Assembly: GCA_027422505.1 (NCBI GenBank)
Contig: JAPQWV010000005.1
Span: 8,933,501 to 8,997,500, forward strand
DNA from: Craterostigma plantagineum
Lineage: Eukaryota; Streptophyta; Magnoliopsida; Lamiales; Linderniaceae
Length of the DNA stretch: 64,000 nt
Direction: 5' to 3'
In this document: in pieces, positions 17,646 to 30,170 of the stretch
Position numbering within the stretch: the stretch's first letter is position 1
How the letters are laid out: each line of letters opens with the position of its first letter
Translations under genes and position numbers: made by a program
Notes under the pieces: generated by a model
What the model was told of the DNA's origin: nothing
The model's input: the letters and a program-made list of their open reading frames with translations, nothing else
Database searches by the model: none

Positions 17646-20600
17646 TTATGCTGGCTTGAAATCGAGGTATAATACCTCCTTATCACTCATATCTTCCTCG
17701 CCTCCATGATAATGCTTCAATCGATGCCCGTTCACTTTGAAAGTACCCTGCCCCATACCTGAAATCTCAACAGTACCGTATGAGAAAACACGAGTAACAG
17801 TGAATGGTCCTGACCAACGTGACCTAAGCTTACCAGGAAAAAGCCTAAGTCGAGAATTAAAGAGGAGGACTTGGTCCCCTTCTTGAAATTCTCGTCTGTG
17901 CCTAATTTTGTTATCATGGTAGGCTTTTGAACGCTCCTTATACATTCTGGCGTTATCATAAGCTGATAAACGCCACTCGTCAAGCTCATTAATTTGGAGC
18001 TGCCGCTTTTCACTGGCTTTCCCCAAATTCATATCCAATGACTTAATTGCCCAATAGGCTTTATGTTCGATTTCTACGGGGAGGTGGCATGCCTTCCCGT
18101 AAACCAATCTATATGGTGTAGTACCTATCGGTGTCTTATACGCGGTCCTATACGCCCAAAGTGCGTCATTAAGCTTATTAGCCCACTCCTTACGGTTCCC
18201 ATCTATAGTTTTCTCAAGAATACGTTTTAACTCGCGGTTCACGACTTCTACCTGACCGCTAGCCTGAGGGTGGTATGGGGTGGACAGGCTGTGCCTAACA
18301 CCATAACGATCTAAGGTACGTGCAAATTGGGTGTTACAGAAATGGGTGCCTCTATCACTAATGATGCATCTAGGTGCCCCAAATCGTGAAAACAGTGTTC
18401 GTAAAAATCGAACAACAACCCTAGCATCGTTCGTGGGTAAAGCCTGCGCCTCGGCCCACTTAGACACATAGTCTACAGCAACCAGAACGTACTTATTATT
18501 ATACGAACTGGGAAATGGGCCCATGAAATCTATACCCCAAACATCGAAAATCTCAGAAACTAGAATAAAATTTTGAGGCATTTCATCACGTTTTGAGATA
18601 TTACCTGTGCGCTGACATTGATCACAAATGTCAACGTACCGTTGGGCGTCTTTGAAAATCGTTGGCCAATAAAACCCGCTTTCCAGTACCTTCTGAGCTG
18701 TTCGATTGGCTGCATAATGCCCTCCAGTTGGTCCGCTATGGCAATGCCCTAGAATCTTCGTCGTTTCAGGGGAAGCAACACATCGTCGTATCACCTGGTC
18801 TGCACATCGCCTGAAAAGATATGGATCTTTCCAAAAGTAATACTTCAAGTCAGAAAAGAATTTCTTCTTTTGCTGACTGGTGTACTCCTTTGGTAGGACC
18901 CTCGCAACAAGATAGTTAGCGTAATCTGCAAACCAGGGAGTGTCGTCACTTACCACCTGTATCGAGTAAAGATGCTCGTCTGGGAACCTATCTTGTATCG
19001 GCCTTCCGTCCCTGTGGTATATTTCGGACTCCTCCAGTCGAGAGAGATGATCCGCCGCTAGGTTCTCTGCACCCTTCTTGTCCCGGATCTCTATATCGAA
19101 CTCTTGCAGTAGTAGGATCCATCTGATTAGCCGTGGTTTGGCGTCGGGTTTTGCTAACAAGTACTTAAGAGCAGAATGGTCAGTAAAAACAATAACTTTG
19201 GATAGGATAAGATATGACCTGAACTTGTCGAAAGCAAACACGACGGCCAACAGCTCCTTTTCAGTGGTCGTGTAATTGGCCTGGGCTGCGTCTAACGTCT
19301 TACTCGCATAGTAGATCGGTCTGAAGTGGTTATCCTTACGCTGCCCTAGCACGGCCCCAACTGCATAGTCACTAGCATCGCACATTAGTTCAAAGGGCAT
19401 CCCCCAGTCGGGGGCGACCATAATAGGTGCTGCGATAATTCGTTCCTTAAGTAAATTGAAAGCATGCAAGCACTCGTCATTAAAATCAAACGGAGCATCT
19501 TTTTCTAACAATCTAGACATGGGACGTGCGATCTTAGAAAAATCCTTGATAAACCTACGATAAAACCCCGCATGTCCTAGAAAGCTCCTAATGGACTTCA
19601 CGTTCGAGGGAACAGGCAATTTTTCTATCGTCTCTAACTTAGCTCGGTCCACTTCGATTCCCTTAGAGGAGATCTTATGACCGAGAACTATACCCTCTCG
19701 AACCATGAAGTGACACTTTTCCCAATTAAGTGCCAAGTTAGTTTCCTCGCATCGTGTGAGTACGAGTTTCAGATTTGACAAACATGCATCAAATGAGGAA
19801 CCGAACACAGAAAAGTCGTCCATAAATACCTCCATTACCTCACCTACCAGTTCGTCGAATATGGCCATCATGCATCGCTGGAAGGTGGCTGGGGCATTGC
19901 ATAAGCCAAATGGCATCCTTCGGTACGCGAACGTTCCGAACGGGCACGTAAACGTCGTCTTTTCCTGGTCCTCGGGTGCTATGGGGATCTGCAGATAACC
20001 TGACAAACCATCAAGGAAGCAATAAAATGAATGACCGGCGAGTTTTTCTAACATCTGATCAATAAACGGTAAAGGAAAATGATCCTTTCTCGTCGCATCG
20101 TTCAACTTCCTGTAGTCAATGCAGACGCGCCATCCAGTCACCGTCCTCGTCGGAATCAGCTCGTTCTTGTCATTGGTGACGACCGTCATGCCTCCCTTCT
20201 TTGGGACTACTTGGACCGGGCTGACCCATGCGCTGTCTGAAATGGGATAGATCATCCCTGCGTCTAGCAGTTTGATCACTTCCTTCTTTACCACGTCCTT
20301 CATATTTGGGTTGAGCCGCCTTTGGCGTTGAGCGACCGGCTTGAAATCGTCCTCCATGAGGATCTTATGCGTGCAGTAGCTCGGGTTGATACCCCTTATG
20401 TCGGATATCTTCCATGCCAAGGCCTTCTTGTGCGCTTTCAACACATCCAAGAGCTGGCCCTTCTGTCCGTTGTCTAGGCTCGACGAGATGATGACTGGTA
20501 GCCCTCCATTGCTGCTAAGGAATGCGTACTCGAGGTGGTCGGGCAGCGGCTTTAACTCTAGGAATGGTGGCTCCTCGACCGAGCTCTTTTCTTTGTCCTC

Positions 20601-23231
20601 TTCGCTGCTCTCATCGATGGCTATGATAGGCTCGTCGACCTCCTCCCCACACTCGTCGATTGCCATAAGTGTATGCATGTCCTGCTCGCCGACCTGTGAC
20701 AGACCTTGCACGGAAAAAAGAAAGTCGTGCTCAAATACGTCTAAGAAATAGCATTTATCATCTTGCTCGCCGCTCTTTTTCATCGAATCCGTCATACTAA
20801 ATGTAACCTTTTCTCCATCTACTGTCAACGTCAATGTACCATTCCTAACGTCTATCATGGTTTCTCCTGTGGCTAAGAACGGTCTGCCTAATATCAACGG
20901 GACATTATCATCCTCCTCCATGTCTAAGATAACGAAATCAGCAGGAATTACGAACTTATCCACTTTAACTAGAACGTCCTCGATAACACCTCGAGGATAC
21001 TTCAACGATCTATCGGCTAATTGCAAGCTCATCCTAGTAGGTCGTGGCTCACCTAATCCTAAGCGCTTAAACATTGAATATGGCATTAAATTAATGCTAG
21101 CACCTAGGTCAGCTAACGCACGCTCAACAACTAAGTCTCCTATAAGACAGGGAATAGTAAAACTCCCTGGGTCCTTAAGCTTCTTAGGGATCTTGTTTTG
21201 GAGTATCGCCGAGCACTCTCCTCGCAGACATACAGTGGAGACGTGTTCGAGCTTCCTTCTGTTCGTCAGTAAGTCCTTCAAGAACTTGGCGAAGCTGGGC
21301 ATCTGTGTAATAGCTTCAACAAAAGGTAAGTTAATATGCAATTCCTTACACATACCCATAAATTTACCAAATTGTGCCTCGTCTTTGTCCTTCTTTAGTC
21401 GAGCTGGGTAAGGAATTTTTGGCTGGTATGGCTTCACCGGTGGCCGCTCGATCTCCTTTGCCTTTTCTTTCTGAGGCTCGACCTTTTCCTTTTCAGCTTC
21501 AGCGTTTTCATTCTCAGCTTCGGCTTTCTCAATATTGTCGCCTTTGCCTACTTCCACTTCTGGCTCGTCGTGGACCTCGACCTCAGCTTTATCATTTGAT
21601 TTCTTCTTGGGAGGTACCTCTTGCAACTCTCTTCCGTTTCTCAGGGTGACCGCCTTGCAATACTCCTTAGGATTTGGTTCGGTATAACTTGGGAGTGATC
21701 CCTGAGTTCGCTCAGCCAACTGCTTCGCCATCTGGCCCACTTGTTGCTCCAATTTCTTGATAGAGGCGTCTGTGTTCTGGGCACGTACCTCTATGTACTC
21801 CTCCATCTTATTCATTCGACTCTCGTGGGCTTGAGTGGTGTTGCTGAAATTTGTGAGGAGAGTCTTCATCATGTCCTTCATCTCCCTCATGTCATCAGAT
21901 CCTCCTGCGGGTGCGTTCTGGTACTGTCGTGGCGGCCCGTTTTGGAATCCGGACGGTCTGGGCTGAAATCCTGGCGGTCCTTGGCCCTGATGGTTCTGAT
22001 TTCCGTATGCCAAGTTTGGATGCGCCCGAGGCTGGAAACTTCGCTGGCCACCTTGGTAATTGCCCATATAGTCTACGTGCTCCAGCGGCTGCCCAAGTTG
22101 GCATTCTGAGGTCTCGTGGGCTGCGCCACAAATTCCGCACAAGGGTATGTATGTATGCTGCGTCGGTGTGGTGGTCGCTACGGCGTTCACGGGCTGTATC
22201 TGCCCGGACTTGGGAAGTAATGCACCTATCACCGTCTGCAACTGGGAGTTCGTCGAGGCGATTTGTTGCTGGAGTGCCTCGATCTTGGCACTAGTGGCCG
22301 TCTCCTCGCTGACTCCGAACACACCGGGTGTCTTCATCCTGGTATTGCCCCTCATGAAACTGTTCCTCGAGTAATCCTCAATCAAATTCCACGCGTCCGT
22401 GGCATTGAGCTTCACGAGTCCTCCTCCTGCAGCTCCGTCTAGCATATGGACAGTCTGATCATTGAGGCCCTCGTGGAATCGGTTGATCATAGCAGCTTTC
22501 GACATCCCGTGTTGTGGGCATTTCTTCAATAAGGATTTGTATCGCTCCCACACTTCGTAAAGATTCTCTGAATCCTTCTGGTGAAAAAGGGAAATCTCCG
22601 TCTTCAACCGTAATACCTTTTGCAGTGGGAAGTAATGGCCGATGAATGCTGCTCGTAGTTCTTCCCACGTAGTGATCGATCTGGGCGGTAACATCTCCAA
22701 CCAATCCTTCGCCCTGTACTTGAGTGAGAATGGAAACAACATTAGTTTAATCGCATCACTCGGGACCCCATTAATCTTAATGGTGTCTGTTACTGTAAGA
22801 AAAGCCTTCAGGTGGGAGTACGGATCATCATCGGGATTTCCTTCAAACTGGGCCGTCTGAAAGATCATCTGAAGCCAGGCGTGCTTCAGCTCGAAATTGT
22901 TGTTCTCGATCGGCGGAATAACGATTGCCGATTCAGTTCCGCCGAGGGAGGCACTCTTGAGTAGGTCTTGTAGAGATTGTTCCTCTTCTTGGTCCTGGTG
23001 GACCGGTACTCTGCGTTCAGCCATCTCGACTTCTGTCTCTCGACCGTCTACAGATGCCTCTGTTCGAGAATTCTCTGCCGACTCCTGAGAGTTGTCCTCT
23101 GAGTAGCTTACTAACGCTTCTTGATAGTTACTAGCCGTGCCTTCTGAATTGTATCTGAGCTGCCTTCGCAATTTCCGCTCGAAATCTGGATCTCCTTCAA
23201 CAATTGGACCTGATGGGTGGCTTCGGGTCAT
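17646..23231 (-). CDS. gag-pol: Athila-like Gag-Pol polyprotein, intact
   Basis: One open frame of 1861 codons. In order: retrotransposon Gag core (near residue 200, IGHYFPLQ...[13 protein letters not shown]); a zinc-knuckle-like [13 protein letters not shown] near 369; a Gln/Gly-rich and then Glu/Lys-rich linker; aspartic protease with [11 protein letters not shown] near 707 (DLG in place of DSG/DTG, as in related elements); reverse transcriptase with [10 protein letters not shown] near 1137; RNase H with [10 protein letters not shown] near 1285; integrase HHCC ([12 protein letters not shown] ... CDQCQRTG, about 1497-1537) and DDE core (IDFMGP near 1567, ISDRGTHF near 1625, [11 protein letters not shown] near 1660). 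Every catalytic motif appears present, so the element could be autonomous. The frame starts about 190 bases downstream of the primer site. Confidence 0.93.
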   Translation of the reverse strand: MTRSHPSGPIVEGDPDFERKLRRQLRYNSEGTASNYQEALVSYSEDNSQESAENSRTEASVDGRETEVEMAERRVPVHQDQEEEQSLQDLLKSASLGGTESAIVIPPIENNNFELKHAWLQMIFQTAQFEGNPDDDPYSHLKAFLTVTDTIKINGVPSDAIKLMLFPFSLKYRAKDWLEMLPPRSITTWEELRAAFIGHYFPLQKVLRLKTEISLFHQKDSENLYEVWERYKSLLKKCPQHGMSKAAMINRFHEGLNDQTVHMLDGAAGGGLVKLNATDAWNLIEDYSRNSFMRGNTRMKTPGVFGVSEETATSAKIEALQQQIASTNSQLQTVIGALLPKSGQIQPVNAVATTTPTQHTYIPLCGICGAAHETSECQLGQPLEHVDYMGNYQGGQRSFQPRAHPNLAYGNQNHQGQGPPGFQPRPSGFQNGPPRQYQNAPAGGSDDMREMKDMMKTLLTNFSNTTQAHESRMNKMEEYIEVRAQNTDASIKKLEQQVGQMAKQLAERTQGSLPSYTEPNPKEYCKAVTLRNGRELQEVPPKKKSNDKAEVEVHDEPEVEVGKGDNIEKAEAENENAEAEKEKVEPQKEKAKEIERPPVKPYQPKIPYPARLKKDKDEAQFGKFMGMCKELHINLPFVEAITQMPSFAKFLKDLLTNRRKLEHVSTVCLRGECSAILQNKIPKKLKDPGSFTIPCLIGDLVVERALADLGASINLMPYSMFKRLGLGEPRPTRMSLQLADRSLKYPRGVIEDVLVKVDKFVIPADFVILDMEEDDNVPLILGRPFLATGETMIDVRNGTLTLTVDGEKVTFSMTDSMKKSGEQDDKCYFLDVFEHDFLFSVQGLSQVGEQDMHTLMAIDECGEEVDEPIIAIDESSEEDKEKSSVEEPPFLELKPLPDHLEYAFLSSNGGLPVIISSSLDNGQKGQLLDVLKAHKKALAWKISDIRGINPSYCTHKILMEDDFKPVAQRQRRLNPNMKDVVKKEVIKLLDAGMIYPISDSAWVSPVQVVPKKGGMTVVTNDKNELIPTRTVTGWRVCIDYRKLNDATRKDHFPLPFIDQMLEKLAGHSFYCFLDGLSGYLQIPIAPEDQEKTTFTCPFGTFAYRRMPFGLCNAPATFQRCMMAIFDELVGEVMEVFMDDFSVFGSSFDACLSNLKLVLTRCEETNLALNWEKCHFMVREGIVLGHKISSKGIEVDRAKLETIEKLPVPSNVKSIRSFLGHAGFYRRFIKDFSKIARPMSRLLEKDAPFDFNDECLHAFNLLKERIIAAPIMVAPDWGMPFELMCDASDYAVGAVLGQRKDNHFRPIYYASKTLDAAQANYTTTEKELLAVVFAFDKFRSYLILSKVIVFTDHSALKYLLAKPDAKPRLIRWILLLQEFDIEIRDKKGAENLAADHLSRLEESEIYHRDGRPIQDRFPDEHLYSIQVVSDDTPWFADYANYLVARVLPKEYTSQQKKKFFSDLKYYFWKDPYLFRRCADQVIRRCVASPETTKILGHCHSGPTGGHYAANRTAQKVLESGFYWPTIFKDAQRYVDICDQCQRTGNISKRDEMPQNFILVSEIFDVWGIDFMGPFPSSYNNKYVLVAVDYVSKWAEAQALPTNDARVVVRFLRTLFSRFGAPRCIISDRGTHFCNTQFARTLDRYGVRHSLSTPYHPQASGQVEVVNRELKRILEKTIDGNRKEWANKLNDALWAYRTAYKTPIGTTPYRLVYGKACHLPVEIEHKAYWAIKSLDMNLGKASEKRQLQINELDEWRLSAYDNARMYKERSKAYHDNKIRHRREFQEGDQVLLFNSRLRLFPGKLRSRWSGPFTVTRVFSYGTVEISGMGQGTFKVNGHRLKHYHGGEEDMSDKEVLYLDFKPA

Positions 23232-23416
23232 CCACCGTCAAACAGTACCTTCAATTAGCGAAACTGAAAATTAGCGAAGATCTAGATAAATACGTTGGAA
23301 AGGTAACGGACTAATAATGATGTAGGAAACAAATAATGCAATTAACGAACGATTGAGAAAATGTAAAATAAAATGGCTAAATTACCGAACTAGGGTGTTC
23401 CTAATATCAATCTATT

Positions 23417-23433
23417 CCCCGGCAACGGCGCCA
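23417..23433 (-). promoter_or_regulatory. tRNA-Asp primer-binding site
   Basis: On the plus strand CCCCGGCAACGGCGCCA equals the 3' end of plant tRNA-Asp(GUC); the element strand is therefore complementary to it. It lies six bases inside the 5' LTR, as expected for priming. Confidence 0.9.
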
Positions 23434-23439
23434 AAAACT

Positions 23440-25116
23440 TGATCGCGTGCGTGTATATTTAAATAAAAGGTCGTGCGAATACGTCAAGTAATAATTAAAA
23501 CGAATATATTATAACTAGAATCACGCGCGATAGGCAGTGTACCTATCGTTTGTAATATAGCTATAGCGAATATCCGAGTATCGAACACGAGGAATAAATT
23601 GAGTACTAGTATTAACCTATCGACTCGATATTTAACCTAAATAAAATAACAGAATTTGTTTATATTACGAACTAACTTAACAGAGCAACTTAAAGGATCG
23701 AAAGACTAAGGAACACAACTAGCAGTAATAAGTGTGACTTAAGATGACAAATATGTGTTCGGGATTCGAATCCCGCTGGGTGATGTCGGCTAAGGCTACA
23801 GAATATCGTTCCTACGTGAAAATCGACTAAATCGCAGTAATTTCCTACCCACTCACGGATTTGCTGTCGCCCTAAACGTTCGTGGGGATCTAAGTTTAGC
23901 GATTACTAGACGGCGAGGATCGAGAATTTGCTGTCGCCCTATACTCGATTCCTAACGTCTACGAACGGCCTAATCGTTATTTAGCTGTCGCCCTAAACGA
24001 TATACCACACATGCACATCAACACATAGACATATTGATACGAAGAAACAATGTCATAGATCGATAAATAGTCGAATACACGTGTTCACGATTATCCTACG
24101 CCTTAACTACAACATAACCCAACGTTCATCTATTCCCAAACACACAAGAGGATTAGCTACTCATATTGAACGTCACAACAACGAGATTTAAGGGCAACGA
24201 GGATAGAGAATTCATAAAAACTTCCCTAAGAAGTGAATATGGCGTTTCTGAGGTGGAGCTCTTGTTCCTCGATCGTATGAGCGTAGCTTCGTTGTTGGAT
24301 CGTCCCTTGAGCTTCTCCGAATCACGAGGTCGCTTCTAGTGTTCTTCCTCCTTCCTTTTCTCTAAATTTTCGTCCCTATGAAGTTGTATTGAGTTCTGAG
24401 TAGTGCCCTCCTTTTATGCTTCGAAAATGGGCTAAAACCCTGAATTTTGGCACGTTCACGGCCTCTTAACGGGCCTTCACGGCCGTGAAGGCGGCTAAAA
24501 ACCCTATTTCTTGACTTTCTGGCATGAGTCACGGCCTCGTGCAACACGCTTCACGGCCGTGACGGCGGCTTAAACCCTAAATATTGACTCTCTGGTGAGA
24601 GTAACGGCGTCTTGCATCGGCAGTCACGGCCGTGAAGATGTTGAATTTCCATTCGTTGAACTCTCTGCCTTGATTCACGGCTTGTTGCATAAGCCCTCAC
24701 GGCCGTGAAGAGGTGGTAGTTTCTTCTTAGAGTTCTCTGTCCAGCTTCACGGCCTCGTGCGAGATGAGTCACGGCCGTGAGTGTAGCTTCTCCAACTCTC
24801 TGCCGTCGTTCACGGCCTCTTGCAAGGGAGCTCACGGCCGTGACACTGGAGGCTTTCTTCTTCTTACTCTCACTGCCCACGTTCACGGCCTCTTGCAAGA
24901 TCGTTCACGGCCGTGACTGTTTACTGGCAGCTTCAAACTTTGCCATTTTCGCGTCGTTTTCGCCTCGTTTTCGTTCCTTTTCTCTCGATAATCCTTCGAA
25001 GGTCCTACAATATTTAAATGAGTGTAAATAGAGCCAATAAATGCATAGAATGATCAAAACTTTCCTATTATAACTCAAATAAACATAACATTAAACGTAT
25101 TAAAATACGTTTATCA
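23440..25116 (-). repeat. 5' LTR of the complete Athila-like element
   Basis: 1677 bp, same termini and length as the 3' LTR; the differences I noticed are single-base substitutions. It holds the same seven-unit palindrome array (24477-24916). Confidence 0.95.
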
Positions 25117-25871
25117 GAAGGTTTACCTGAGAGTTTTATAGCAGCTCTTAGAGATGGTAGAAATCTCGACTGGAAACAATCCCTTATGGGAATAATTCAG
25201 TCTAGTCTGGCACATGGTCCAGTTTATTTTAATGTTTATCCAAATCTCCAATTATCATTGACCGATGTCAATATATTGGATGCTCTGACATTAAATGTCA
25301 AAACTCATGGATATAATTACGCTCCGGGATCGGAAGTAATATGTATCTGTTATAGAATTTATTATAAGCCTTTATATACGCTGAATCCTCAGTGTAAAAT
25401 CGTTGATAAACCGATCAACGAAACTGTTCTTATAGAAACCAATTTTAGTAGATCTAATATTACAACTCGTAGATCTATAAAATGGGAAGAAATACAATTT
25501 CCAGAAAACTGGACAATAGAAAGAGCTATGCCTCTTCAACCTAAAATAAAAAACAACCCTACTCAAATAATACAATCTACAGATGGAACTGTTCAAATAC
25601 AGTTTGATCAAAGTCGTAGATCTATTGATGACAGAACTCCTAGATCTAGAATGACTAGATCAGCCTCTTCTCATTATCATATATCACCATGTGATTATAT
25701 GATAAAATCTCCTTCTAGAGCTTCGACTTCTCAAGTCAGAGAATCAACCTCTAGCGATTATCTACAAAATAGGGTACAAGAATTAAGAATTAATTCTGAT
25801 AATATTGTTCATGGAATTTCCAAAATAAAGATGAGGAAATAACCGAGTCAGAAATGGATTTTTGTGTTTAA
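25117..25871 (+). pseudogene. Viral movement protein, copy 2, truncated and frameshifted
   Basis: Lacks the first codons present in copy 1, because sequence upstream (10937-10953) is viral leader. The 30K-type core is otherwise conserved. A one-base deletion near 25822 changes the last residues and ends the frame at 25842. The TAATG overlap with the coat-protein start is kept at 25869-25873. Confidence 0.75.
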
Positions 25872-27641
25872 TGGATTTAAAACAAAAAATTGATTTTAGT
25901 CCGGGATCACCGGCAAGAAAAGAAATTCAAAGAGAATTTAATTTACCCAAATGGGAGCTCTTTCGAAAATGGTTTTTTGAGAGTTTTAATATTGAAGATA
26001 AAATTATTATCTGAGAAAAATTTTATAACGATTTGTCAAAACGTAATGAAAAATTACCTTTTATTCCTTGGTTTTTGACAACATATTTTAAAAATATGGT
26101 TTCTGTTCTTGAAAGGAGTTATAAGCTATCAACGGGGAAAAATATGAAATCAATTTATCCTCCTCAAAGCAGTTTTCAAATTGAAAAGGATAATGAAATT
26201 CGCTATTATAATGCTTTTCAAAAATTATTTGAAAACGAAACTATTACTGTTACTATAAACCATATAAATGGTCTTTTAAAACAACAGAATTATACAAATA
26301 TGTATGTTATTGTTCTAGGAGAACAATTTCTTTACTTAAAAATAATATTGAAGAAATTTTATCTTCGATAAAAGATATTAAAAATCATCTTTTAATGAAT
26401 AAAGAAAAAAATATAAATGAAATTAAAACAGCTAATACAGCTTCTACTAGTATTCAACCTCCTCCCGAGATTGTTAATTTTAAATTAAAATCAATTTCTC
26501 AAATTGAAGATTTAATTGAAAATAAGCTTAAGAATTTAAAGCTTAACACTTTAAGTGAAGATTTTGAAAATCAACTTGAAAATTCTGATAATTTACAAAA
26601 TACTTTTACTGAAGAAATCAATAAATTAAGAAATTCTTCGAAATTTGCTAGTAAACCAATTCAGACTAAATATTATTACCCGAGGCCAACTCCTCAAGAT
26701 GTTCTAATTGAAGAACATGATCTTACTATTAATAATTCATATAATGGTCATTGCATTTATGAATGGAATTTAGATGGCTATACGGAAAGACAAACTTTCG
26801 GTATGGTTCATAGGATGATGATGTATAGTACAGTCTGTAAAACTCAAGGTAATACAGACAAAACTATAGCTCAAATGCTTGTCGCTGGCTTTACTGATCA
26901 ATTGAAAGGTTGGTGGGATAATTATTTATCTCAGCCAGACCGAGAAAGTATTTTCCTCACTGTAAAGGAGGAAGATAATGCAATAATTGAAAATGCTGGT
27001 TATACATTATGTATAAACATTGTAGAACATTTTACAGGCCGATGGTCTGATAATTCTGAAAATGTCAGAACTCTGCTCCAAAATCTTAGATGTAAAACTC
27101 TTACATCATTTAGATGGTATAAGGATACATTCCTTAGTAGAGTTATGGAACTTCCTGAGTCAAATAGTACTCATTGGAAATCCAAATTCATTGATGGTCT
27201 TCCTTTCCTATTTGCCGAAAGGGTTAAGAAAACTCTTAGAAATGGAGAATCTAATATAGATTTTAATTCCTATACTTACGGAAGATTAATAGGAACTTGT
27301 ATACAAGAAGGTTTAGCTTTATGCAACGAAATAAAGCTTAACAAACAACTTAAGAGATATTCTCTTGACGAGAAAAAACAACTAGGAGAATTCTGTAGTC
27401 AATTTGGTTTAGAAAACCCCCCTAGGAGCAAACCTCGTAAAGAGTATAAACCCAAAAAATACTCTCCTAAACAATATGAAAAAAGAAAATATCGAAAATC
27501 TAAAAGAAAAGAACAAAAGTTCTCAAAAGATAACAAGAATTATCAATATAGAAGTAAATTTCCTCCAATTATTTGTCGCAAATGCGGTAAAATTGGCCAT
27601 AAAGCAACACTTGCTGGACCAAGAAGAAAATTAATAATTTA
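25871..27641 (+). pseudogene. Viral coat protein, copy 2, multiple breaks
   Basis: Same capsid core and CRKCGKIGHK zinc knuckle as copy 1. It is broken by TGA at 26012-26014 where copy 1 has a CGA Arg codon (a C-to-T change, as methyl-cytosine decay would give), by a one-base loss near 26325, and by a one-base loss at the end of the zinc knuckle near 27608. The point of the solo LTR in copy 1 is uninterrupted here (near 27124). Confidence 0.75.
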
Positions 27642-29926
27642 AACATTGATAATGATTTAAAGGAAACATTATCTAAAATCCTTCTTGAATCTGACAGCGA
27701 AACAGATTCTTCCTCAAACGAGGAAAACAATATTATTGAAGAAGATATATCATCTTCAGAATCCGAAGAATGTCAAAACTGTCAAATAGGTCAGTCTTGT
27801 TCTAAAAATATTAAAAGTTCAGAATCTGAACCAGAAGATAATTTATATCAAATTATATCTCAATTTCAAGAATTAAATGTTCTTGATAATAATCTTCTTG
27901 AAATGTTAAAAGATACAGAAGATCCGGATTTAAAAAATCTAATTATTAAAAAAATAATCCAAAAAGAGGAAGAAACTTCAAAAGAAGTTATTCCTAAAAT
28001 CATTAAATCTGAACCTTATAGTATGTCCGAAGTTATGAGATTACTTCGTAATAAGAATCAATTAAATAAAAATGAATCAAAAGTTAATATCAAAGATTTA
28101 ACAAATGAAATCTCGAATTTAAAAAATGAAATAAAACACTTAAAATTAAGTCATATAGATTTAGAAAGAAGATTTTCTAAATTAGAAAAGGGAAAGAAAT
28201 TGTTAATGAATTTAAAATAAATAGAGAAGACTTTGCTAGTACTTCAAAAAATTTTCATGAAGACAATTATCTTTCAATATTAGAAGTTATTACTTCTCAA
28301 AAATGGTTGGTGAAAATTTCACTACTTATTGACGGAAATTTTCAAAAAAATCTTATCGCTTTAATAGATAGTGGTGCAGATTTAAACTGCATCCAGGAAG
28401 GAATAATTCCTACCCAATATTTCCACAAAACAACTCATTCTCTTAGCTCTGCAAGCGGAGAAAAGTTGCAAATTAATTATAAAATTCCCAAGGCTTTTAT
28501 TTGTAAAAATAAGGTCTGTATTTCTACCTCATTCTTGCTAGTCAAGAATATTACTAACCAAGTAATCCTTGGTACTCCGTTCCTTAGGAAAATATTTCCT
28601 ATCCAAAATATTAATGAATATGGATTTAAAGGTAACTTCGAAAACAAAGAAGTTTACTTTGAATTTATTACCGAACCCTTCTCTAGGATTTTTAATGAAA
28701 TTAAGGATTCTATTCTTATTAAAGCAAAAGAAAATCAGGTAAATTACCTTAAGCAGGAAATTAATATACTTACGATTGAGGATAAAATCCAAAATCCTAA
28801 GTTACAAGAAAAAATTAAATTATTATATAATGAATTTACGTTGCAAATATGTAACGATCTTCCAAATGCTTTTTGGAATAGGAAAAAACATATTGTTTCT
28901 TTACCTTATGAAGAAGATTTTAGTGAGAAAAATATTCCCACTAAAGCTCGTCCCTGTCAAATGAATTCTGAATTATTAGAATTATGTAAAAAAGAAATAG
29001 CTTCTCTTTTACAGAAAGGGTTAATAAAACCTTCGAAATCACCTTGGTCGTGTACAGCCTTTTATGTCAATAATGCGGCAGAAAAGGAAAGGGGAGCACC
29101 TAGGTTAGTTATTAATTATAAACCCCTTAATAAAGTCTTGAAATGGATTAGGTATCCTATTCCCAATAAAAAGGATCTTTTAGATCGTTTATTTGATGCT
29201 ATTATATTTTCAAAATTTGATTTAAAATCAGGTTTTTGGCAAATTCAAATTGCCGAACAAGATAGATATAAAACAGCTTTTACAGTCCCAATTGGACAGT
29301 TTGAATGGAACGTTATGCCTTTTGGTTTGAAAAACGCTCCGTCTGAATTTCAAAATATTATGAACGATATTTTTATTCCTTATAGTAATTTTATTATCGT
29401 TTATATTGATGATATTTTAATCTTTTCAAAAGATATTGAAACACATTTTAAACATCTTGATATATTCAAGAAAATCGTTATTCAAAATGGATTGGTTATA
29501 TCTAGTCCCAAAATGGTTTTGTTTCAAACAAAAATTCGTTTTTTAGGTCATAATATTGAAAAAGGAAATATTAATCCAATTAATAGAAGTATTGAGTTTG
29601 CATCAAAATTCCCAGATCAAATTTTAGATAAAACTCAACTTCAAAGATTTTTAGGAAGTTTAAATTATATTTCTCCCTATTACAAAAATCTTGCTATTGA
29701 TACATCTATTTTATACGATAGACTTAAAAAAATTCCTTGTCAGTGGACAAATAGTCACACTGAAGCAGTTAAAAAAATTAAAAATAAGGTTACTCATTTA
29801 CCTTGCCTTATGCTTGCTAATTCCAATTGGCAAAAGGTTATTGAAACCGATGCCTCTGATTTAGGATATGGAGGAATTTTAAAACAATTCTCTCCAGATG
29901 AAAAGAAAGAATATTTAGTTAGATGA
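27642..29926 (+). pseudogene. Viral protease-reverse transcriptase, copy 2, RNase H lost
   Basis: The acidic linker, coiled-coil region, protease motif (LIDSGADLNC) and reverse transcriptase box (VYIDDILIFS) match copy 1. An A-run deletion near 28190 shifts the frame before the protease. Coding identity ends in RNase H shortly after ETDASDLGYGG, where the sequence switches to an inverted piece of the polymerase gene and meets a stop at 29924-29926. Only the last 14 codons of RNase H reappear after 30130. Confidence 0.8.
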
Positions 29927-30130
29927 TAATAAAATTACTATAAGGAATAAAAATATCGTTCATAATATTTTGAAATTCAGACGGAGCGTTTTTCAAACCA
30001 AAAGGCATAACGTTCCATTCAAACTGTCCAATTGGGACTGTAAAAGCTGTTTTATATCTATCTTGTTCGGCAATTTGAATTTGCCAAAAACCTGATTTTA
30101 AATCAAATTTTGAAAATATAATAGCATCAG
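29927..30130 (-). repeat. Inverted polymerase fragment replacing RNase H
   Basis: About 200 bases that are the reverse complement of 29210-29410 in the same copy. They substitute for roughly 290 bases of RNase H present in copy 1 (about 5360-5650). Confidence 0.85.
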
Positions 30131-30170
30131 ATAATAGCCTTCCAGATTTTCTTACCCGAGAATTTATTCA

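Larger units (their letters stand above)
10959..25116 (-). mobile_element. Complete Athila-like Ty3/gypsy retrotransposon
   Basis: Minus-strand element of 14,158 bp with two 1677-bp LTRs, an intact gag-pol frame, a tRNA-Asp primer site, a polypurine tract, and a long accessory region holding an Athila ORF-1/env-like frame. The element is flanked by perfect 5-bp duplications GAAGG (10954-10958 and 25117-25121) and sits in the movement-protein gene of viral copy 2. I count about six substitutions between the LTRs (about 0.4 percent), so the insertion is young and possibly still active. Lineage assignment rests on the primer site, polymerase motif [10 protein letters not shown] and the accessory-ORF layout. 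Confidence 0.9.

Noticed and set aside
19078..22860. Plus-strand open frames opposite gag-pol (for example 20857-21411)
   Set aside because: They are shadows of the conserved minus-strand polyprotein and encode no known motifs.
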